DNA of 28,059 nucleotides from Syntrophus sp034006265 (GTDB lineage Bacteria > Desulfobacterota > Syntrophia > Syntrophales > Syntrophaceae), in NCBI GenBank assembly GCA_034006265.1, contig JAVETB010000035.1, positions 1 through 28,059 of the forward strand, in the 5' to 3' direction. Below are positions 16,558 to 24,600 of the stretch, piece after piece; within the stretch, counting starts at the first letter, position 1; each line of letters begins with the position of its first letter. The notes beneath the pieces are model-generated. The model was not told where the DNA came from and made no database searches. It was given only the letters and a program-made list of their open reading frames with translations. The position numbers and the translations under genes are program-made.

Positions 16558-17284
16558 TTACTGCTTCCCGCCCAGCACTTCTGCCAATTTGCCTGCAAGC
16601 TCTTCAATTCTGAAGGGCTTCTGGATGAACGCGCTGCACCCCCGCTCCATAATGCGGAAGGCTTCGCCATGGAGGCTGTAACCGCTTGATAAAACAACCT
16701 TCACATCGGGATTGATCTCGATGAGGGCGTCAAAGGTATCACCCCCGCCCATTCCCGGCATGATCATGTCGAGGATGACCAGGTCAATGAGGGTTTTCTT
16801 TTGCCGATAAAGATCGACGGCATCCCGCCCGCTCTGCACGGCCAGAACCGAATAGCCCAGCAGTTCCAGGATCTCCCGGACCACCTCGATGTTGATGTCC
16901 TCGTCATCCACCAGGAGGATTGTTTTACGGCCCGTGGAGACATCCGTCGAAGATCCTGCCTCTCCGGGAATTTCTCTGTCGGATGTGGGAAGATACATTC
17001 GAAAAACGGCACCATAACTCCTTTCACGCTCCACCTCGGCGCCTCCCCCCTGGCTCCCGATCATGCCATAGGCGGAAGCCGTTTCGAGGTCGGTTCCTCT
17101 TTCCATCTTCCCGGTCGTAAAAAAAGGTTTGAAGATCCGCTGCATTGCATGTTCATCCATATCCCCACCTGTATCGGTAACCGTAATGCAAACATTCCTG
17201 CCGGCGTCATCAAAACCCGGAGGAATGCCTGCCCACTCCGTACAACTCTATCGGTTCCAGGCTGAGCCGCTCACCTCCCGGCAT
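16558..17284 (-). pseudogene. Decayed hybrid histidine kinase tail with an intact receiver domain
   Basis: The homologous sequence starts at the ATG at 17284 (MPGGERLSLEP), which is the segment after the N box of a histidine-kinase ATPase domain; the N box and everything before it are missing. A frame break near 17213 (one extra T would explain it) precedes NVCITVTDTGGDMDE (G1 box), RIFKPFFTTG and GTDLETASAYG, where the usual GTGLGLA G2 box is destroyed. The remaining open frame, 16558-17160 (200 aa), ends in a complete receiver domain: VDDEDIN acidic pair, phospho-Asp in LVILDMIMPGMGG, LSSGYS and QKPF lysine. The ATPase part cannot work. The receiver could still be expressed as a stand-alone protein if translation starts within the frame. 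It lies downstream of the retropepsin gene on the same strand, and convergent with the giant activase gene. Confidence 0.75.
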
Positions 17285-17355
17285 TCCGGAATCTTCCGCA
17301 TCAAGCTTCTGAACAGGTACGGGAGATTCTCTTTCAGCCTTTTCAAGCGCTTTCT

Positions 17356-18000
17356 TCAAGGACGCTTCAGGATGATTTCGCTGTTCTGATAGTCAACGGT
17401 TGCATTGAAATCCCGTAGAAAACTCAGTCCCAGGATCGCGTCAAAACCCTGGGCACGTGTATCCCGCTCCGTCACCAGAGCGGGCACATTTTCCTTGAAG
17501 ACATCTCCAAGAGCCACCTTTGCAATCATCGATGTCCTGGCCTCAATGGAGCCTCCTGCCGTATGGACTTTTATCTTCCTGATGTCGTGGGAAGAAGGTT
17601 TCAGCTGTTTTGCCAGCGTCTCAGAAATCACCATATGGCTGGCTCCCGTATCGAACAGCAGATTAACGGGAACGGTATCATCAAGAACCCCTTGAACGAT
17701 AATACCACCACCGGACGCTTGGTAAAAGGGAATCCGGTATTCATCGGCCTGCCAAGGCATCGGTTGCGGGGCTGTGAACGGAACGCGGACACGCTGCACA
17801 CTCTCTTTCCAGCCCTTCTTATCCTCCGGGGGAAAGGCATCAGAAACATGGACGACCCCGTTTTCGTCAACCCAACGATAGAACTCACCGGCACTGAATG
17901 TTCCCGGGCACAGCCAGGCATAGAGCAACAGGATCATGCCTATTGCCATGGATAATCGCAGTCTGGATTTCGCTTTTCTTTTAGAGGGACCCTTCATCAT
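17356..18000 (-). CDS. DUF4124 and retropepsin-like aspartyl protease, membrane-anchored or exported
   Basis: A 214-aa protein with a basic N terminus and a hydrophobic segment at about 17-33 (signal peptide or anchor). A short DUF4124-like motif follows at about 40-58 (FYRWVDENGVVHVSDAFPP), found in many exported proteobacterial proteins. A single retropepsin-like domain spans about 88-214. The catalytic Asp117 is in LLFDTGASHMV, the conserved second half reads AILGLSFLRDFNATVDY (188-204), and the protein ends IILKRP. Retropepsins act as homodimers, each subunit giving one DTG. The related clan includes TIGR02281-type bacterial aspartyl proteases. The substrate is unknown and would be periplasmic. 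Translation begins at ATG-ATG after GGGCGGGAGA, and either Met is possible. The frame after the stop leads into the hybrid kinase remnant. Confidence 0.85.
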   Translation of the reverse strand: MMKGPSKRKAKSRLRLSMAIGMILLLYAWLCPGTFSAGEFYRWVDENGVVHVSDAFPPEDKKGWKESVQRVRVPFTAPQPMPWQADEYRIPFYQASGGGIIVQGVLDDTVPVNLLFDTGASHMVISETLAKQLKPSSHDIRKIKVHTAGGSIEARTSMIAKVALGDVFKENVPALVTERDTRAQGFDAILGLSFLRDFNATVDYQNSEIILKRP

Positions 18001-18217
18001 TCTCCCGCCCGTTTTCTTGTTTTCCCGTTTATAGCGCCACTGAAATTCGACACGCGCCCCTCGGATCAGACACAGCTGCCGTCATCTGAAAAAGGATCTC
18101 TTTTTGGGGGATTCTATCATGGCAAAATCGAAATCCTTATTATAAAGTATTTATTATACAAAATATGCACCGGAAATGAATGGAATTCTCAATTATTATC
18201 TTTAAGGAGGGGGAAAT

Positions 18218-19420
18218 ATGTGGGCTGAAAACGGAATCTGCGAACTGACGCCAAATTCAGAAATTCAGAATAGAATCCATGCATTAAAAAAGAAAATGGC
18301 TGAGGCTGACATACGTTTTTCCATCATCATGGGAACTGTTGACCTTTTCTATTTTTCCGGGACGGCGCAACGCGGGTTCCTGGTTATTCACCTGAACGGC
18401 GCCCCCCTTCTGCTCGTGGAAAGGGACCAGGACCGTGCCCGTAGGGAATCCCCTTTGCCGGTCACCCCGATTTCAAGCCCGCGTGATGTGGGAAGCATCC
18501 TCTCCGAAAGGGGGATACTGAGTGGCCGTGGCGCCATGGAGCTGGATATCCTGCCCGTCTCTACATACAATCGCTTTTTAGGGATTCTCGGCGTCGACTC
18601 CTGCGCCGATCTTTCGCCGCTGGTCCGGGAGGTGCGGATGATCAAGAGCGAATTTGAAATCACCCAGATGAAACGATCGGGTGAAATCATGGATGCCGTC
18701 TTTTTCCGGGCCCGGGAGGTCATCAAGGAGGGAATGCGGGAAATTGATGTTGAAGCCGAGCTGACCGCGGAAGGCCGACGGCACGGCCACCAGGGCCTGC
18801 TTCGCATGCGCGGGTTCAATGCGGAAATGATGTGCCTCTACGTAATTTCCGGGCAGGCGGGCACCATTCCCACCGCCGTCGACGTCACCATCGCCGGGTT
18901 GGGCGTCACCCCTGCCCTTCCCCAGGGGTCATCCTTCAAGGTCATTGAGCGCGATCAGGCGATCATCCTTGATTATGGCGCAGGCTATAACGGCTACATC
19001 ACCGACGAGACAAGGGCCTTCGTGATCGGCACGATCAGCGAAAAATTTAAACGGTCCCATGAAATCGCCAGGGAAATTATCGAAGAAACGGCGGCCTTTG
19101 CCAGGGAAGGTACCGAAAGCACCCGGATTTTTGAACATGCCCTCAGCAAGGCCAGGGGCGCGGGGCTTGAGGAGCATTTCATGGGGTATGGCAAAGGGAA
19201 AGTCGGTTTTGTAGGTCATGGCCTTGGACTGGAGCTCAACGAAATGCCCGTCATTACTCCCCGCCACCCCCAGATCCTGAAGGAAGGCATGGTCTTTGCC
19301 CTTGAACCGAAGTTCGTCTTTCCCGGAGAGGGAAGCATCGGCGTTGAGGCCGATTTCATCGTCCGCAAAGAAAGGCTGGAGCGTATTACCAGCCATCCCC
19401 TTGACCTTGTCCGCCTTTAA
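18218..19420 (+). CDS. M24-family metallopeptidase (Xaa-Pro aminopeptidase-like)
   Basis: Cytoplasmic peptidase of the creatinase/prolidase fold, 400 aa, which would release an N-terminal residue before proline or cleave related dipeptides. The N-terminal creatinase-like domain is at about 15-145. The catalytic pita-bread domain is at about 150-390 with all five metal ligands visible: Asp252 and Asp263 (ILDYGAGYNGYITDETRAF), His334 (GFVGHGLGLELNE), Glu363 (ALEPKFVFPGEG) and Glu377 (GVEADF). The second catalytic histidine region (GHGLGL) is typical. The ATG at 18218 has an excellent site, AAGGAGG at 18204-18210. The 60 bases upstream are very AT-rich and probably hold the promoter, but I could not fix the boxes. 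Substrate specificity within M24 (prolidase, Xaa-Pro aminopeptidase or a creatinase relative) cannot be decided from sequence. Confidence 0.9.
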   Translation: MWAENGICELTPNSEIQNRIHALKKKMAEADIRFSIIMGTVDLFYFSGTAQRGFLVIHLNGAPLLLVERDQDRARRESPLPVTPISSPRDVGSILSERGILSGRGAMELDILPVSTYNRFLGILGVDSCADLSPLVREVRMIKSEFEITQMKRSGEIMDAVFFRAREVIKEGMREIDVEAELTAEGRRHGHQGLLRMRGFNAEMMCLYVISGQAGTIPTAVDVTIAGLGVTPALPQGSSFKVIERDQAIILDYGAGYNGYITDETRAFVIGTISEKFKRSHEIAREIIEETAAFAREGTESTRIFEHALSKARGAGLEEHFMGYGKGKVGFVGHGLGLELNEMPVITPRHPQILKEGMVFALEPKFVFPGEGSIGVEADFIVRKERLERITSHPLDLVRL

Positions 19421-19616
19421 TACCGGGGGTACTTCTTTTGCAACGTAATTTGCCGGATTTGCTGTTCCGGAGGGATTGGAGCGGCTTTTCCCCATGGACA
19501 AATTTTGTTGATAAAATTCCTGCATTATGCTTAAGGAACTCCGGCATGATGAACGCTTACAGCGGAAAGGGTTCATCCATCGGCCTCATTACAGTCTCCG
19601 GCAGTTTGCAAAGGAT

Positions 19617-20708
19617 ATGAAAACGAACATCGTCATTGTGGAAGACAGCCTGACACAGGCTGAAAAGCTGCGTTACACCCTTGAGGAGCAGGGGTTTCAG
19701 GTGCTGCATGCCCGAAATGGGCAGGAAGCGCTTCACCTGATATCCACAGACAAACCCGCCATCGTAATCAGCGATATCATCATGCCGGAGATGGATGGAT
19801 TTGAACTCTGCAAACGCATCAAGTCGGAACCGGCGACAAAGGCCACACCGGTCATCCTGCTCACGGTCCTTTCGGATCCAAGGGATGTCATCCGGAGCTT
19901 GGAATGCGGCGCCGACAATTTTATTACGAAGCCTTATGATGAAGAAAACCTCCTGTCGCGCATCCAGTATCTGCTGAGCCAAAGGGAGCAGGGGAAACCG
20001 GAAGACGGCAGCTCCGACCCGGAAATCGAGATCCTGATCGGCGGGCAGAAATATTCCATCACGGCAAGCCGAAAGAGGATCCTGAACATCCTCATTTCCA
20101 CTTATGAAACCGTTGTCAGGAAGAACCGGGATCTGCTCCGGACCCAGCAGGAATTGCGGATGCTCAATGAGCATCTGGAAAATCGAGTCCAAGAGCGTAC
20201 GCGGAAGCTGATCGAGGAAATCAACAGGCGCCGCCAGGTCGAAGAGGACCTTCGTAAGCAGGAGCAGGATTTACGGAACAAGTCCAAGGTCCTGGAGGAA
20301 GTCAACACGGCGCTTCATGTCCTGATCAAGAACAGGGAAATGGACCGGGTCGATCAGGGGCAGAAGATCCTTTCCAATTGCAAGGAACTCATTCTTCCCT
20401 ACGTCGAACAACTGAAGAAGCAGAAACTACCCCCCCATCAAATGACCTGCGTCGAAATCATCGAAGCGAATCTGCAGAATATCATCTCACCCTTTCTTCA
20501 GAGCCTCAGCTCCGAACTGGCCAATCTGACTCCCAAAGAGGTTCAGGTTGCCAATCTGGTCAAAGAAGGAAAAACAACCAAAGAAATATCCGAACTTCTG
20601 AATCTTTCCATACGCTCTGTTGAATCCCACCGGGACAACATCAGAACCAAACTGGGAATCAACAACGAAAAAATCAACCTTCGGTCCTATCTCCTGTCTT
20701 TTTCCTGA
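19617..20708 (+). CDS. Receiver / coiled-coil / LuxR-HTH response regulator
   Basis: A 363-aa regulator from the ATG at 19617; an in-frame ATG at 19527 would add 30 residues. Receiver domain 3-120: IVEDS acidic region, phosphoacceptor Asp53 (VISDIIMPEMDG), Thr83 in VILLTVLSD and Lys105 (NFITKPYD). A segment at about 135-160 (EIEILIGGQKYSITASRKRI) is often seen after such receivers in hybrid-kinase relatives. A long coiled coil follows at about 167-235 (LLRTQQELRMLNEHLENRVQ onward), then a linker that resembles the pre-HTH helical region of PAS-LuxR proteins. A LuxR-type HTH lies at about 301-355 (LTPKEVQVANLVKEGKTTKE and SIRSVESHRDNIRTKL). No kinase core is present. AAGGA sits almost against the 19617 ATG, so the start remains moderately uncertain. 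Target genes are unknown. Confidence 0.85.
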   Translation: MKTNIVIVEDSLTQAEKLRYTLEEQGFQVLHARNGQEALHLISTDKPAIVISDIIMPEMDGFELCKRIKSEPATKATPVILLTVLSDPRDVIRSLECGADNFITKPYDEENLLSRIQYLLSQREQGKPEDGSSDPEIEILIGGQKYSITASRKRILNILISTYETVVRKNRDLLRTQQELRMLNEHLENRVQERTRKLIEEINRRRQVEEDLRKQEQDLRNKSKVLEEVNTALHVLIKNREMDRVDQGQKILSNCKELILPYVEQLKKQKLPPHQMTCVEIIEANLQNIISPFLQSLSSELANLTPKEVQVANLVKEGKTTKEISELLNLSIRSVESHRDNIRTKLGINNEKINLRSYLLSFS

Positions 20709-20815
20709 CAAACAGCAGCATTTTACTGGCAGAGTTTCCGTAGTCAAGCCGTATTGCGCCTTGCCTCCCGATTGTGGCATCATCGCCCCTTGAAAAATAA
20801 AGGAGGCTCCATTAA

Positions 20816-21166
20816 GTGTTGTCAAAGGCGATTTCCTGCTCCGGCTGTGGACATGAGGGTCCAAGAGATATGCCCGGGGCCCTGCGCGAACAATTCGAAA
20901 AGGATTTCTTTTCTTCCCGGGGACATGACCCTTATACCGGAATGCTTCTGTACCGCTGCCCCAGCTGCGGTGTTGTCGTTGCTGTTGATCCGGAAGAGGT
21001 ATTGGGGGACGGACCTCTTCAGGGGCATCCCCGCTCTTTGACTTCCGCAGTTGCATGTGCTACGGGGAGATCGTTTCCTCTTCCAGTTCTCGGGGGGCTG
21101 TTCTCGGGGTTGACGCTCTTTTCCCTTTTTGTAAAACTTTTTCAGCAGGGATTTTTTATTCCGTAG
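20816..21166 (+). CDS. Small protein with a zinc-ribbon-like motif and C-terminal hydrophobic segment
   Basis: A 116-residue protein, using a GTG start at 20816 preceded by AGGAGG at 20801-20806 with nine-base spacing; a TTG directly after it is an alternative. Two CxxC knuckles, SCSGCG (about 8-13) and YRCPSCG (about 46-52), are spaced as in a zinc ribbon and enclose an acidic/basic stretch. The last 30 residues contain a hydrophobic segment, VLGGLFSGLTLFSLFVKLFQ, likely a membrane anchor. I do not recognise the family. The strong ribosome site and the paired cysteines argue for a real gene. The DUF2905 gene follows on the same strand 82 bases later. Confidence 0.6.
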   Translation: MLSKAISCSGCGHEGPRDMPGALREQFEKDFFSSRGHDPYTGMLLYRCPSCGVVVAVDPEEVLGDGPLQGHPRSLTSAVACATGRSFPLPVLGGLFSGLTLFSLFVKLFQQGFFIP

Positions 21167-21248
21167 CAGGTTGATATCGAAGGATACTCAAAAGGGTCGC
21201 TTCTTTGACTTGACGAAAGGATGAAAGAGGATCATCGACTTTTCTTCC

Positions 21249-21455
21249 ATGGGTCGCATCGTGATACTTTTCGGCCTGATTCTGACGGCTGTCGGATTTC
21301 TGCTCCTGCTGGCAGGAAAAATTCCCTGGATTGGAAGACTCCCGGGAGATTTTTATTTCCGCGGCAAGCAGGTTACCTTTTATTTCCCTCTGACAACCAG
21401 CCTTCTCATCAGCCTCATCCTGACCCTGCTCCTGTGGCTGATCAGCAGGAGATAA
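21249..21455 (+). CDS. DUF2905 family small membrane protein
   Basis: A 68-aa protein that matches the DUF2905 pattern: an N-terminal helix (about 3-21, IVILFGLILTAVGFLLLLAG), the conserved loop IGRLPGDFYFRGK (28-40) and a second helix (about 45-64) with a basic end. The family length is about 65-75 aa and its function is unknown. A weak purine-rich site, AAAGAGG, lies upstream. The gene is last on this strand before the convergent fusion gene. Confidence 0.85.
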   Translation: MGRIVILFGLILTAVGFLLLLAGKIPWIGRLPGDFYFRGKQVTFYFPLTTSLLISLILTLLLWLISRR

Positions 21456-21623
21456 TCACGATCCCGCATCCCGGCGCCATTGCCAGAGACTTTCTCCTCG
21501 ATTGGCAGAGCAGGAAATTCCGCCTGCGGGGCGGCCGCCTCTCCGCAGGGATGTTCATCGTTGATTCGAACCGGTGAACACAGACGGAACGGGCCTGCCA
21601 AAAGCAGTGGGAGTAATGTCAGC

Positions 21624-24600
21624 CTATCCCCAGAGGATCAATCCCGTCTCATGTTTGGACGCCAGCCTGTCATTACATGGCAGAACGCGGATTCCGTAGG
21701 AGTGCGGCCCATTGCGCCGAATACGGTATTCCGCGGTAAAGATGAGAGAACCGTTCAGCAGGTTGCTCACCCTCTTCAGGGGAACCCGGTCCGGAGTTCC
21801 AAGGAAGCCATACCCATCATCACGCCCGATGAAAAGCTCCACATAAATTTCCTCCGGACTCAGCTTCCCCGGATCAATGCGTGCCGTAACCACCAGGGGC
21901 TGATCCACCACGATGGTATCGCCTTGAATCCCCTCCACACTGATGTCCAGCAGGTGGAGCGAGGAAAATCGCATGGGAATGGTGCTTTTCCACTGGGCAA
22001 TTTCCCTGGCCAGCCTGTAGCCGGACTCGCTGAGCTCGGCGCTGCGCTGCACCGTAGGCAGGTACATCTCGTCATAATACTCCTGAAGCATTCTCTCGGT
22101 ATTGAAGCGGGGGGCCAGGGTATGAATGGATCGTTTGATCATGGCAATCCATTTATCAGGGATCCCCGCCGTATCCCGGTCATAGAACAGAGGAATTACG
22201 GAATTCTCCAGTATGGAATAAAGGGAAAGGGCGTCTTCTTCATCCGCGCCGGCATCATCTTCCAAACGATCGCGAACAACCGGACCAATGGTCCAGCCGT
22301 TTTCTCCATCGAAACCCTCCGCCCACCAGCCATCGGAAATGCTCAGATTCAAAACGCCATTATAGATCACCTTTTCTCCGCTGGTTCCACTGGCCTCATG
22401 GGGTCTCCGAGGTGTGTTCAGCCAGACATCCACGCCCCGGACCAGATGACGGGCCACATTGATATCGTAATCATCGAGAAAAATGATCTTTCCCCTGAAA
22501 GCCTCTCTGTTGCACATTGCAATGACCTTTTTGATCAGGGTTTTCCCCATTTCGTCGTTGGGGTGCGCTTTCCCAGCAAATACCAGATGGACAGGCCGAG
22601 TGGGATGGTTCAGGATTTTATCCAGGCGTTCCAGATCGGACAGGATCAGGTCCGCCCTTTTATACGGGGCAAAACGGCGCGCAAAACCGATCATCAGGGC
22701 CGTGGGGTTGATTTTGGAATAGAGCTCCTCCCGCCAGGTTTTGGAGTATCCATACCGTGACCAGTGCCGCGAGATGTGGTTCCGGATGTAATCGATCATT
22801 CTCTGCTTGAGCTCGTAACGGGTGCGCCACAGCATGGCATCGGGAATATCCCAGACTTTTTTCCAGGTTTCCGGATTGGTAATGGAATTTTGCCAACCCC
22901 GCCCGAAATAAAGATCGAAAAGCTCCCACACCTTCGGTGCAATGTAGGAAGCCATGTGCACCCCGTTGGTCACCGTTCTGATGGGGATGTCCAGTTCGTG
23001 AAAACCCTTCCAGACATCGCGCCACATGCGGCGTGCCACCCGGCCGTGAATCTCGCTGACTCCGTTGCACATATGGCTCATTTTCAGGCCGAGAACCGTC
23101 ATGAAGAACGGCTTGTCATCGCCGGCTTCCTTCAATCCCAGGTCATAGAACTGTGACCAGGATATTCCCGCCCACTTGACGAAATTCGAAAAATAATGCT
23201 CGATGAGATCCTTGTTAAACCGCTCATTTCCCGCTTCCACGGGCGTGTGCGTGGTAAAGACGGTGTTGCTCCGAACCACCTCGCTGGCCTCATCAAAATT
23301 GAGGCCTTCCTCGGTCATCAGGAGCTGAATCAAACTGAACACAAGAAACGCGGAATGGCCTTCATTGAGGTGATAGAGGCTGGGCTTGATGCCCAGTTTT
23401 CTGAGCAGCCGAATGCCTCCCGCCCCCAGGAGAAGCTCCTGCTCAATGCGCGTTCTCTGGTCTGCAGGATAGAGGCGCCCCGTTATGTTCCTGTCCTGGG
23501 GGGTATTGCCGGGGACATCGGAGTTGAGCAGATAAAGAGACAGCCGGCCGACCTGCACCTCCCAGATATTCGCATAGAGGGTCCGCCCCGGAAGCTCAAG
23601 GGAAATCTGAACCTCTTCTCCCTTCTCATCCTGAACAATCTGGAGGGGCATATTGGAGAAGTCGCTTTCCGGATATTCTGCGATCTGCACCCCGTCCTTA
23701 TCGATAAACTGTTTGAAATACCCGCTGCGGTAAAGCAATCCGACACCCACCAGCGGGATATTGAGATCGCTGGCTGTTTTGATGTGATCACCCGAAAGGA
23801 CCCCCAATCCCCCCGAATAAATGGGCAGGCTTTCATGAAGTCCGTATTCCGTAGAGAAATAGGCAACGGGCGCAGACCACTTGATTTCCGGTGATTTTGA
23901 AAGGCGCGGACAGAGAGTTTTGTCCGTCATGTAACGGTCGAACTGCTGCATAACGGATTCGTAGAGGCTCATATAAACCGAGTTGTTTCTGGCTTCAACC
24001 AGCCTCTCAGCCGAGACGGTTTCCAGCATGCGTACAGGATTGTTCCCCATTTCCGTCCAAAGCTGGGGATCCAGGGCGGCAAAGAGTTCGAGGGCACTCG
24101 GATTCCATGCCCACCACAAATTATAGGCCAACTCCCTCAAACGGGAAATTTCGCGGGGCAGGTTCGCCACGGCCGTGAAACGGCGGAAATGAGGCTGGGT
24201 CGAAACCGTACCGGCGAAGCTGTGGCGAAAGGCGGTCCGGTAGTCTACCAGGGCAAGTTTTTCCGTGTATTCCCGGGAAACGGCCTCCGCCTTATCATAG
24301 GCCGCGTTATAATACTTGAAGAATTCAACCCAATTGGCCCTTGACGCGATCGTCCAGGCACTCTCCCGCCTCTGCTGCATTTCAATTTCAGTCCAGGAAA
24401 GGAACTCCTTCAAAATGTTGAACAGGTCATCGGTGATGGCATAAGGCTCCCGCCCTTTCCGCTTCAGGATCATGACGCCGCCATGCTCGGTAAAGGACGA
24501 TTGCACCCAGAGGCCGAAACCCGCCTGATCCGTCGAAATCGTGGGAACGGCATGGGCGGAGCTTTCCTGCGGCGTATATCCCCACGGTTCATAATAAGAC

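Noticed and set aside
21523..21549. CCTGCGG...CCGCAGG inverted repeat between convergent genes
   Set aside because: The arms are seven bases and no T-run follows on either strand, so it is not supported as a terminator.
21480..22760. Long plus-strand open frame of 426 codons opposite the fusion gene
   Set aside because: It is antisense to the well-supported phosphorylase domain, and its translation has no family motif.
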